In this document: positions 25,338 to 33,865 of the stretch, piece after piece
Position numbering within the stretch: the stretch's first letter is position 1
Layout: the number at the start of each line of letters is the position of its first letter
Notes under the pieces: model-generated
The model's database searches: none
Seen by the model: the letters and a program-made list of their open reading frames with translations, nothing else
Told to the model about the DNA's origin: nothing
Source: Runella zeae DSM 19591
GTDB taxonomy: Bacteria > Bacteroidota > Bacteroidia > Cytophagales > Spirosomataceae
Assembly: GCF_000423565.1 (NCBI RefSeq)
Contig: NZ_KE384038.1
Span: 124,001-188,000 of the forward strand
DNA length: 64,000 nucleotides
Direction of reading: 5' to 3'
Made by a program: the position numbers and the translations under genes

Positions 25338-27062
25338 TTATTGGAACTTAAACTTCAACACATCCCAGAAAACAGCAGCTTCTGGTGTATCAAACGCCAC
25401 TGGGCTTTTAGGTGCGCTTTTGTTGAGGTCGGTTTCTTGCTGAGGTTGAGGCAAACGCAATGGGAACTGACGGAAACGAGCGATAGGCTTTTGGATATCG
25501 TTAGGATAGCCTGTGCGACGGAATGCTGTATACATCTCATGACCATTCCCGAAGTTGCTAAACCATGCTTGTTTCAAAGCGATGTTTAGCTTTTGGGCGT
25601 CGTTTGGCGCATCATCATAGCGTTTCAAGTAGAGGTTGACATATTTGTCAATGGCAGCAGTAGTGGGCGCAATTGCCGCTGCGTCTGCTGCGGAGCCTAC
25701 TGATACTACTTTAGCTATTTGCTCACGCATGGCAGATTCAAAAAGCTTACGTGCATCGCCAGTAGAGATCCCTGACAAAATAGCTTCAATCTGGTAGTAT
25801 TTGGTCATCCAGCTTGTGATAAGAGGTGTGATACCATCCCCTGCCCGTGAAGCAGCGGTGTTACCAGTAGTAGCAGCGGTAAGTGTACCAGCGGCATTGT
25901 ATGTCAAAGCATCATAAGCACCAGCCGCAGGATAAGCACCAGGAGACGTACGGAAGTTTACATCTTGCGGAACCCCCGAGATGTCGCCACGGTCGCGGCC
26001 AAAGATACCCGCCAAAAACAAACGGTCATTGTTTGTGAAAGGCTTGCCTTTGTCGGTATAAAGCGCTTTGATGATATCTTGGTTCAACACAAAATAAGCA
26101 TACGTACATCCTGAAGCTTGTGAACATGGAATGGTATTGGCTTGTCCTTGGTCATTTGGATTCAAGATAGCAGTAGTCTGACGCTTGAAGTAAAATGGAA
26201 AACGTGGGTCATCATCCAACAACATTTCGTACATATACTGGTGTAAGAAGTAAGTGAATGAACTTGGATTGGACACGTATCCACCTTGGAACCAAGGGTG
26301 ACGACCTTCTGGGTTGGCTAGGCGGTTGTAGCGGAATTGGAAATCTTGTGCGGCAGTTTGGATGTAATTACCACTTGTCAAGATAGCGTTGATTGCGGCG
26401 GCATTGTTGCGTACCAAACGAGTATTAATCAACAATCTCAATTTGACAGTATTAGCTAGACGAGTCCAAGAAGCAATATTTCCACCATAGTACAAGTCAC
26501 CACTTACAGTAGCTTGGCCTGTTTTGGCGAAGTTGGCAATTGCTGCGTCACAGAGTTTGATGAGGTCTTCATAAATATCCTTTCCAGCATCAAATTTAGG
26601 GTTAATGTTAGCAGCTTCGTAGTTTCCAGCAAATGCTTCTGAGTAAGGAGCATCCCCAAACAAATCGACAAACAGACCGAAGTGATAAGCCTTCATTACT
26701 TGAGCTATTCCAAGATAATATTGAGCAGAGGTATTAGCTTCGGCAGCTTTGATGATTTCTTCTAGGTCTTTGGCTCCATTGGAATAAAAATCATTCCAGC
26801 CTCCATTGTAGGAGTTGTTGCTCAAATTATAAGAATCAGAACTTGACATAACACCCATAAAACCGTGGGCGTCGTTGTTAAAGTTGTTGAAAAATCCTAG
26901 AGTACTAAGCTGTGAAGAAGTCAACAACAAGGCAAAGTCAGCTTTGGAGGGGTTGTTAGGGTCTGTATTGATGTTAAGATCAAACATGTTACAGCTACCT
27001 ACTACCATCATTACCCCTAAGGCCAAGGCGGTACGTTGGATATATTTTAAAATTCTTTTCAT
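25338..27062 (-). CDS. SusD-like lipoprotein, SusD/RagB family
   Basis: A 574-residue lipoprotein. The start at 27062 is chosen because it gives a compact signal peptide with lipobox VVGSC; the frame opens 12 bases earlier. The mature N-terminus (FDLNINTDPNNPSKADFALLLTSSQLSTLG) is typical of the SusD-like group 2 (SusD_2). Those proteins often serve SusC partners of non-polysaccharide substrates. It lies 20 bp before the lipoprotein gene and just after the SusC gene in one operon. The substrate is unknown. Confidence 0.88.
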   Translation of the reverse strand: MKRILKYIQRTALALGVMMVVGSCNMFDLNINTDPNNPSKADFALLLTSSQLSTLGFFNNFNNDAHGFMGVMSSSDSYNLSNNSYNGGWNDFYSNGAKDLEEIIKAAEANTSAQYYLGIAQVMKAYHFGLFVDLFGDAPYSEAFAGNYEAANINPKFDAGKDIYEDLIKLCDAAIANFAKTGQATVSGDLYYGGNIASWTRLANTVKLRLLINTRLVRNNAAAINAILTSGNYIQTAAQDFQFRYNRLANPEGRHPWFQGGYVSNPSSFTYFLHQYMYEMLLDDDPRFPFYFKRQTTAILNPNDQGQANTIPCSQASGCTYAYFVLNQDIIKALYTDKGKPFTNNDRLFLAGIFGRDRGDISGVPQDVNFRTSPGAYPAAGAYDALTYNAAGTLTAATTGNTAASRAGDGITPLITSWMTKYYQIEAILSGISTGDARKLFESAMREQIAKVVSVGSAADAAAIAPTTAAIDKYVNLYLKRYDDAPNDAQKLNIALKQAWFSNFGNGHEMYTAFRRTGYPNDIQKPIARFRQFPLRLPQPQQETDLNKSAPKSPVAFDTPEAAVFWDVLKFKFQ

Positions 27063-27082
27063 GTGCATTCTCATTGGTTAGA

Positions 27083-30000
27083 TTAAAACGTGAGATTCAA
27101 GTTTACCCCAAAACGACGTGTTGAAGGTTGAGCACCTAAGTCAAACCCTTGGATATTTGAATCAGGGAATGAGCCAAGTACTTCAGGGTCAAACCCTAAA
27201 CCTTTGAGCAAGTTGGGTGAACGGAACCAGAGGTTACGACCTGATGCAGATACGCGGGCGCTTCCAAATGGAGTCTTGGTCAACCATTTTTTAGGAATAG
27301 TATATCCCAATGAAATCTCGCGAACACGAATAGTGGTAATGTCATAGACGTTTACTTCATCTTGACCATACGCTCCAAATCCGCGAGAGAAGTGCCAGTC
27401 AAAAGCCGTAATACCCGTAGTGTTGACCAACGGCTTGCCGTCATCTCCCAATACAGGTGTACCATAAGTTTGGCCAGTGGCAGGATCAGTAGTAAACTTG
27501 GTATTGTCACCATATACGCCAGGTACTACGCGCAGAGCCTCACGATCTTCTTGGAATTTGAGCATCCCACGCAACAATAAAGAAGCAGCAGTAGATGACC
27601 ACATCTGACCTCCATCGCGGTAATCAAGTAAAACACCCAAGTTGATACCTTTCCATGAGAATGTATTGGTCCAACCTAATGTAAAATTAGGGTTAGGATC
27701 TCCGATGATTTGTGACGTAGGCAAAGCATAAGGCAAGCCGTCTAGTTCGTTGATTAGCAAGTTGCCGTCTTTGTCACGCGCATTTTGCGTTCCGAAAATC
27801 TGACCATAAGGAAAGCCTGTTTTGTGAATAGTACCTAAGGCAGAGGTACCAGTTCCACCTAGGAAGATAGAGCCTTGAGGACCAGCATCTTTTACGAGAG
27901 AACGAATACGAGTAAAGGCAAAGCTGCTCGACCACTCAAAACCATTAGCAAGACGTACAGGAACTAAATTTAAGGAGATTTCCCACCCTTTGTTGTTAAT
28001 CCAGCCTGCGTTTACGATTTGCTCTGTAAAACCAGAAGAAGCGGCTACACGTTGAGCAATAATTTGGTCTTTGGCGTCGGAGTTGAACCAAGTAATGTCG
28101 GCAGAGATACGGTTTTTCAAGAAACTTAATTCCAATCCGACCTCTAGCTCACTTTTAAACTCTGGACGAAGAGTGGCATTGTTGGCACGGTCGCTCAAAC
28201 TAGCACGGTAGAACGTCTGTCCTGCAAAGTTACGATACGCTACGCCAAGTGGATATACCGTTTGGAGGCGGTAAGGATCGGTGTCGCTACCTACTTTGCC
28301 ATATCCTATGCGTAGTTTACCATTATCAACAAACGAAGGCATTTGGAAAGCATCCGTAAAATTGAAAGACAAAGTAGCCGCAGGGTAGAAATAGCTACGA
28401 TTGTCGGCAGGCAGGGTAGAAGACCAGTCGTTACGGCCAGTCAACCCTAAGAACACCATGTTTTTGTAACCTATCAACACATCGGCATATACACCATACA
28501 GACGACGTAGAGACGTAAAGTCTTCAGTTACGATTTGAGAAGCCGTTGCACTTGCTTTGTCGAGGCCACGAGAAATAATATCAACTGCCGAAATCGTTTG
28601 ACTACGGTTAAAGCGTTGATTAAGGTTACCACCTGCTAAAGCACGGAAAGAAATATTTTCACCAAACTCACGGTTGAAGCTCATGATAAGGTTGTAGTCT
28701 TGCTCCATAAAGCCTACATCTTGGTTACGAATAAAACCAAGTGGCTGAGCAGTACCTCCTTTGGCAGTACTACGGATACGGCGGTCACTATAAGTATTGA
28801 TACCCCCTTTGAGCAAAATATTGAACCAAGGCGTAACATCATAGGATAACGCTAAATTACCGAAAGCGCGGTTTACTTCACTCGTCCCTTTGTTGTATTT
28901 GATACTCCAAAGTGGGTTGTCAAGACCCGAACGGTAAAATAAGTTGGCACCGTTCCGGGGATCTTCAAAAGGATACCCATTCAAATTGTAGTTACGTGGC
29001 AAATAATACAAACGTCCGAAGATAGAACCTTCGTTGCTGAATCCGCCATAATCAGTATAATACCCAGCTCCAAGGGGAGGGTTAGCAGTTGTAGTATTTA
29101 CGTAGTTAACGTTTCCAGAGACAGTGAGACCGTTGGCAAGAGTGGCGTTTCCACCGAAGCTCAAGTTGGTACGGCTTGATTTTTGGCTAGGTACAATACC
29201 GTCATTGGTCATACGAGAAATAGTAGCATTGAGGGAAGTCTTGTCGCCAGTCGAGCTGATATTAATACCATTCTCCCATAACTGACCCGTTTGGAAAAAT
29301 CCACCTACTATATCATGCGCCATTACAGGTTGGGCAATACCGTTGCCATATTGGTCACATAGCTCAGGATACATCGCACACAAGTTTTGGTTGAGGTTGA
29401 GCTGATGTTCAGCAAAACCATCTGGGTAGGGTTTGCCAGCATCAGGGCCAAAGCGATAGGTGCTGTAAGTTTTGGTATAACGAGGCTGCCCATCATAATA
29501 CTGTTGGTTGATTTTGTCAACGTAGTCAGGCATTGGAGGTCCCCAGTTTCCAATAAAAGTACCACTATAGTTCTGATTAGAACCTTGGGTATAAGCATTT
29601 TGATATTCGGGTAAAGAGGAGATTTTTTCAGTATTGTAAGACATGTTATAGCTTACTTCTAGGCCTTTACGAGCCTTTTTACTACCGGCTTTGGTAGTAA
29701 TCAAAATGACCCCATTGACCGCCCGCGAGCCGTACAAGGCTGCTGCTGCTGCACCTTTCAACACGGTCATAGACTCAATGTTGTTGGGATCGATGTCATA
29801 AGCACGGTTTGACGCGCCAGTATTATTTGCAAAACTACCTGCTCCACCAGCACTTACAGAGTTATCAAAAGGAATACCATCTACTACAAAAAGAGGCTGA
29901 GTGCTACCAGTCAACGAGTTGAAACCACGAATGTTGATTTTAGTGGCTTGACCAGGGGCGCCACCACCTCCCACGATTGTTACCCCAGGAACTTTGGCAG

Positions 30001-30430
30001 AGAGAGCTCTAAGTGGGTCAGGCTCAGAGCGTTGTTGGAGTGATTCGCCTCCGACGTTGGTGACGGCATAGCCCAAGCCTTTTTTCTCACGTTGAATCCC
30101 GATAGCTGTTACGACTACCTCGGTGAGTTGTTTGGTGTCTGAAGCTAATTTTACATCAATCGCCGAGCGATTTCCTACCCCGATTTCTTGGGTAAGCGTA
30201 CCTACAAAGCTGAAGACAAGAGTAGAGCTATTGGTAGCCATAATTGAGTACTTACCGTCAGCGTCTGTATTGGTACCTTTGGTTGTACCTTTTACAACTA
30301 CCGACACGCCTGGCAGCGGCGTTCCGTCCTCTGCCGAGGTGATCTTTCCAGTAACCTGACGCTCTTGGGCTTGTAAAGAAATCCATGAAACGCAGGCTAA
30401 AAGAAAGCTCAGAAATAGAGATTTCCTCAT
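27083..30430 (-). CDS. SusC-like TonB-dependent outer-membrane transporter
   Basis: A 1115-residue TonB-dependent transporter. The signal peptide ends ISLQAQ. A carboxypeptidase-like domain follows (RQVTGKITSAEDGTPLPGVSVVVKGTT split over about 23-50), then a plug with DPLRALSAKVPGVTI and TQPLFVVDGIPFDN, then the barrel ending NLNLTF. It is the first gene of the operon SusC-SusD-lipoprotein. No regulator (hybrid sensor, ECF sigma or anti-sigma) lies next to it. The long AT-rich stretch upstream shows no promoter I can place with confidence. The substrate cannot be read from sequence; no glycoside hydrolase is in the operon. Confidence 0.92.
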   Translation of the reverse strand: MRKSLFLSFLLACVSWISLQAQERQVTGKITSAEDGTPLPGVSVVVKGTTKGTNTDADGKYSIMATNSSTLVFSFVGTLTQEIGVGNRSAIDVKLASDTKQLTEVVVTAIGIQREKKGLGYAVTNVGGESLQQRSEPDPLRALSAKVPGVTIVGGGGAPGQATKINIRGFNSLTGSTQPLFVVDGIPFDNSVSAGGAGSFANNTGASNRAYDIDPNNIESMTVLKGAAAAALYGSRAVNGVILITTKAGSKKARKGLEVSYNMSYNTEKISSLPEYQNAYTQGSNQNYSGTFIGNWGPPMPDYVDKINQQYYDGQPRYTKTYSTYRFGPDAGKPYPDGFAEHQLNLNQNLCAMYPELCDQYGNGIAQPVMAHDIVGGFFQTGQLWENGINISSTGDKTSLNATISRMTNDGIVPSQKSSRTNLSFGGNATLANGLTVSGNVNYVNTTTANPPLGAGYYTDYGGFSNEGSIFGRLYYLPRNYNLNGYPFEDPRNGANLFYRSGLDNPLWSIKYNKGTSEVNRAFGNLALSYDVTPWFNILLKGGINTYSDRRIRSTAKGGTAQPLGFIRNQDVGFMEQDYNLIMSFNREFGENISFRALAGGNLNQRFNRSQTISAVDIISRGLDKASATASQIVTEDFTSLRRLYGVYADVLIGYKNMVFLGLTGRNDWSSTLPADNRSYFYPAATLSFNFTDAFQMPSFVDNGKLRIGYGKVGSDTDPYRLQTVYPLGVAYRNFAGQTFYRASLSDRANNATLRPEFKSELEVGLELSFLKNRISADITWFNSDAKDQIIAQRVAASSGFTEQIVNAGWINNKGWEISLNLVPVRLANGFEWSSSFAFTRIRSLVKDAGPQGSIFLGGTGTSALGTIHKTGFPYGQIFGTQNARDKDGNLLINELDGLPYALPTSQIIGDPNPNFTLGWTNTFSWKGINLGVLLDYRDGGQMWSSTAASLLLRGMLKFQEDREALRVVPGVYGDNTKFTTDPATGQTYGTPVLGDDGKPLVNTTGITAFDWHFSRGFGAYGQDEVNVYDITTIRVREISLGYTIPKKWLTKTPFGSARVSASGRNLWFRSPNLLKGLGFDPEVLGSFPDSNIQGFDLGAQPSTRRFGVNLNLTF

Positions 30431-31048
30431 AAAGGTGATTTAGTTTGTTTAGATTAAGTTATTATTAAAAACCGCGTAAGCGCACACCGAACAAACAACG
30501 CTAGTTGTTTGGAAATAAAAGCAATAGAATACCTTCATCGAATTCCTTCAGCAAAGAGGAAGATCGATGTAATAATCAAAAAAAATCTAAGTAAAATGTT
30601 ATTATTCCGATGTAGTAGGAATAACTAAGAAGAGTAAAGAAGATAAAGTGTATAATTTGGATTCATAAAAAGATTTAGTTAGGTTAAGAAAATGTTTGTT
30701 CTCGTAAAGTAAAATAAACTATATCATATTTCCAATAACCAGTAAATTTGATAAAAGTCTATTTTTTCAAAAAAAATAGACTGTAAATAAGTAAGATGCC
30801 GAAGAAAATATGGTTAAAAACGGCTTTTTTAAGCAAATTTCTTGGGTATTGTATTTTTTTTGGGCTATTAAATCACTGTAAAATCATAAAAATACTGGAA
30901 TATTAATATTTGTAAATTTCTTTAAAAAGTACAATAAATTCAGACTTAAAGAGTATTTTTATTTTACTTTTTTGGAGTAGAAGACCCTTGATTGGTCTAA
31001 AGAAAAAGGGAGTTTGTCTCTTTTAGCAATAATTTTAGAACGAGCTTT
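30431..31048. other. 618-bp AT-rich non-coding region
   Basis: No gene is seen here. It must hold the promoter of the SusC operon on the minus strand, but no TAnnTTTG box was found. It contains a 7-bp inverted repeat (30602-30608/30618-30624), a 12-bp A/T-rich hairpin (30756-30767/30771-30782), and a weak terminator for the patatin gene at its right end. Runs of A and T dominate. Confidence 0.6.
31004..31024 (-). terminator. Weak terminator after the patatin gene
   Basis: AAAAGGGA (31004-31011) pairs with TCTCTTTT (31017-31024), eight pairs with one G-U, loop GTTTG. On the minus strand the stem is followed by TCTTTAG. It lies 24 bp beyond the patatin stop codon. Confidence 0.4.
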
Positions 31049-31822
31049 CTAAGAAAGGAGGAGTTTTTCTAGGTACATGAGCTGCTCAGGCGATTTTAAT
31101 ACTTCTCTATATCCAATAGTGAATATCTCTCTGGCCTTTCTGACATCAAAAATATCGAATCTTCCTACCTCTTTGGGCTCAATGACTAAGTGGCATTGCC
31201 GGAGACGCTCTTGGGTTTTGTTTCTAGCAGCTAGCATTAGGCTACGTTCTACCACATTGCGAGTTGAAGTGAGCGGCTTGTCTTGTGAAGAGGGGTTGCA
31301 ATTGGCTCCTATGATGATATCTACTTTTTTATCAAGGAGAGGCTCTATGGGTAAGTTATTTAAGACAGCCCCATCTACAAATAGCTGTGTTTTGTAACGA
31401 ATAGGCTCAAAAATGCCCGGTAAACAGCTAGAGGCCATCAGAGGATAGATAAGTTCGCCTGAATCAAAATACACAATCTCACCCGCCTCAATATCAGTGG
31501 CTGCCACAAATAGCGGGATTTGAAGTTTTTCAAAACTATTGTGAGGCAACAATTCTCTGTAGAGTTCTTCGGCTTTGTGCATTCGCAAAAGCCCTGGCCC
31601 ATTGAAGGAAGGACGGATATATTTTAGAAAATTAGTTTTTAGTAGAATCCCCAATACGTCGTCGGGAGTGTATCCGTGAGCAATCAACGCGCCCGCAATT
31701 GCGCCTGCACTCGTACCTGCAATATAATCAGGACGTATGCCTTTTTCCTGTAATGCTTTGATGACCCCTAAATGCATGATGCCACGGGCTCCGCCGCCCG
31801 AAAGTACTAATCCAATTTTCAT
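31049..31822 (-). CDS. Patatin-like phospholipase
   Basis: A 257-residue patatin-family acyl hydrolase. The oxyanion hole GGGARG and the nucleophile in GTSAG lie near residues 9-40 of the protein starting at 31822, and the catalytic aspartate is in VDGAVLNNLPI. It resembles bacterial RssA/YlbK-type patatins and has no signal peptide, so it is probably cytoplasmic. It would cleave phospholipids or acyl esters; the natural substrate is unknown. The frame begins nine codons earlier at 31849, but MKIGLVLSGGGARG is the usual beginning of the family. It is divergent from nspC. Confidence 0.88.
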   Translation of the reverse strand: MKIGLVLSGGGARGIMHLGVIKALQEKGIRPDYIAGTSAGAIAGALIAHGYTPDDVLGILLKTNFLKYIRPSFNGPGLLRMHKAEELYRELLPHNSFEKLQIPLFVAATDIEAGEIVYFDSGELIYPLMASSCLPGIFEPIRYKTQLFVDGAVLNNLPIEPLLDKKVDIIIGANCNPSSQDKPLTSTRNVVERSLMLAARNKTQERLRQCHLVIEPKEVGRFDIFDVRKAREIFTIGYREVLKSPEQLMYLEKLLLS

Positions 31823-32006
31823 GGTTTGTTGACTGTTAGTTTTGTCCAAATCTTAATAATAGTATCACGTAGAGCTGTTTCTACAGAATAAAAGTAGGTG
31901 AAAATTCTCCTGCCTCATTCATGGATGGCTAAACAGAATTGTATAGTAGTAGGTTTCCTATTATAATACAACATGAATTTAATAAATGTTTCCAATATGA
32001 TTTTTC

Positions 32007-32014
32007 TAACTTTG
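32007..32014 (+). promoter_or_regulatory. -7 box for nspC
   Basis: TAACTTTG fits TAnnTTTG exactly and lies 21 bp before the nspC ATG, leaving a leader of about 15 nt. No clear -33 TTTG is seen. Confidence 0.55.
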
Positions 32015-32035
32015 CGGCCTTAATCCATTTATGCT

Positions 32036-33193
32036 ATGTCTATAGATTTTTCTCAGATTCCGTCTCCTTGTTTTGTGCTAGAGGAGAAACTACTTCGTCA
32101 AAACCTTACGCTGATTCGGAAAGTGATGGATGAAGCCGGATGTCATATTATTTTGGCATTGAAGGGATTTTCGATGTTTAGTGTGTTTCCGATTGTTAAA
32201 GAGTATTTGCCGGGAGCCACCGCTAGTTCGCTCAATGAGATTAAACTTATCAACGATTATCTAGGATACCAATCTCATACCTACATACCTGCCTATCAAG
32301 AAGCGGAGTTTGAGGAGGTATTGCAACGCAGTAGCCACGTTACATTCAATTCTTTAGCCCAATGGGAGCGCTTTAAAGGGTATGTTAAACATCATAACCA
32401 AACACATCCTCAGAAACAGGTGTCTTGTGGGATTAGAGTAAATCCGCAGTATTCGGAAGTAGAAACAGATATGTATAACCCTTGCGTGCCAGGGTCGCGC
32501 TTGGGTGTGACACGGGATCATTTTGGCGCAACGCTTCCCGACGGAATAGAAGGTATTCATTTTCATACTTTATGTGAAAATGGCTCAGATGTATTGGAAC
32601 GTACCCTAGATGCTTTAGAGAGTCGTTTTGGAGATTTGCTTTACCAAGCCAAATGGCTCAACATGGGAGGAGGGCATTTGATGACTAGAGAAGGATATGA
32701 TATTCCGAAGTTGATAATGCTCATCAAAAAAATCAAACAAAAGTATGGACTTGAAGTGATTTTGGAGCCTGGTTCGGCGATTGCATGGCGGACAGGCTAT
32801 CTGACTTCTAGTGTGTTGGATATTGTTGATAGCCAAGGCATACAAGTGGCTATTTTAGATACTTCTTTTGCTGCGCATATGCCTGATACCCTCGAAATGC
32901 CCTATAAGCCTCGCATTGTGGGGGCTTATCATGAGCCTCAAGCGGGCAAGCCTACCTATCGCTTAGGTGGAATGACTTGCTTAGCAGGTGACTTCATGGG
33001 AGATTATTCTTTCGATGAGCCGTTGGAGATTGGAAGTAAATTGGTTTTTGAAGATATGATTCACTACACTATGGTCAAAACGACCACTTTTAATGGTGTC
33101 AATCTGCCTTCGATTGGGATATGGCAAGCCGACAACTCATTTAAATTGGTAAGAACTTATGGCTATGAAAGTTTTAAGGACAGGCTGAGCTAA
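32036..33193 (+). CDS. nspC: Carboxynorspermidine decarboxylase
   Basis: A 385-residue PLP-dependent decarboxylase of the alanine-racemase fold (group IV). It makes norspermidine or, in many Bacteroidota, spermidine from the carboxy-polyamine. The PLP lysine is K43 in LALKGFSM. Other family marks are HFHTLCENGSD, the glycine-rich NMGGGHLM, LEPGSAIAW and the C-terminal TCLAGD with its conserved cysteine. Full length and N-terminus (IPSPCFVLEE) match NspC. The carboxyspermidine dehydrogenase partner is not nearby. Confidence 0.93.
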   Translation: MSIDFSQIPSPCFVLEEKLLRQNLTLIRKVMDEAGCHIILALKGFSMFSVFPIVKEYLPGATASSLNEIKLINDYLGYQSHTYIPAYQEAEFEEVLQRSSHVTFNSLAQWERFKGYVKHHNQTHPQKQVSCGIRVNPQYSEVETDMYNPCVPGSRLGVTRDHFGATLPDGIEGIHFHTLCENGSDVLERTLDALESRFGDLLYQAKWLNMGGGHLMTREGYDIPKLIMLIKKIKQKYGLEVILEPGSAIAWRTGYLTSSVLDIVDSQGIQVAILDTSFAAHMPDTLEMPYKPRIVGAYHEPQAGKPTYRLGGMTCLAGDFMGDYSFDEPLEIGSKLVFEDMIHYTMVKTTTFNGVNLPSIGIWQADNSFKLVRTYGYESFKDRLS

Positions 33194-33378
33194 TCCATAC
33201 CGTAAGGCTTGAGGGAAAGTACAAGGGAGTGAGTGTCAAGTAAAGACATTGGAAAAGGAAAGTAAAGAGAACGTATATTGTTACAATTAAGGTACAATGG
33301 CTTTCTTTATTGAGTATTTTGACAGTAATTCTACATAAAAAATGTCTTTATTGGTTAAAATATATAAAATTAATCGAG

Positions 33379-33386
33379 TAAATTTG
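33379..33386 (+). promoter_or_regulatory. -7 box for the Rrf2 gene
   Basis: TAAATTTG fits TAnnTTTG and lies 68 bp before the ATG at 33455. Rrf2 proteins often bind their own promoter; no operator could be assigned here. Confidence 0.5.
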
Positions 33387-33454
33387 CTTTTGACCAAACC
33401 TATAGTATCCCTCAACTTACATGAATAACTTTCCTAACTTAATTTAAAGAAAAA

Positions 33455-33865
33455 ATGATTTCTAAAAAAGCCAAATACGCCCTTAAAGCCTTAAAGGTTT
33501 TGACCGAAGAACACGGAAAAGGACCTGTTTTGATTTCTCATATTGCAGAAAGGGAAAATATTCCCAAGAAATTTTTGGAAGCAATTTTACTAGAATTACG
33601 GAATCATGGGATATTGTCAAGCCAAAAAGGCAAAGGTGGTGGATACCTTTTACGAGTAGAGCCTTCACGAGTTAACTTTGCACAAGTGATTAGGGTGATT
33701 GATGGACCTATCGCTCCCACGCCCTGTGTATCCCTTCACTTTTATGTAAAGTGTGATGATTGTATCGACGAAGCAACTTGCGCTCTCCGCCCCATCATGG
33801 AGCAAGTAAGAGACGCAAATTTAGGTGTCTATGAAGGAACAACGCTCGCTATTTTTGTGAAATAG
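33455..33865 (+). CDS. Rrf2 family transcriptional regulator
   Basis: A 136-residue winged-helix DNA-binding protein. The N-terminus MISKKAKYALKALKVL and the wing segment QKGKGGGYLL are the family hallmarks. Cysteines C91, C100, C103 and C109 form a group that could bind an Fe-S cluster, as in IscR or NsrR, although the spacing differs. It would regulate redox, cysteine or Fe-S metabolism genes; the target is unknown. The last 17 bases overlap the end of uvrA on the other strand. Confidence 0.88.
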   Translation: MISKKAKYALKALKVLTEEHGKGPVLISHIAERENIPKKFLEAILLELRNHGILSSQKGKGGGYLLRVEPSRVNFAQVIRVIDGPIAPTPCVSLHFYVKCDDCIDEATCALRPIMEQVRDANLGVYEGTTLAIFVK

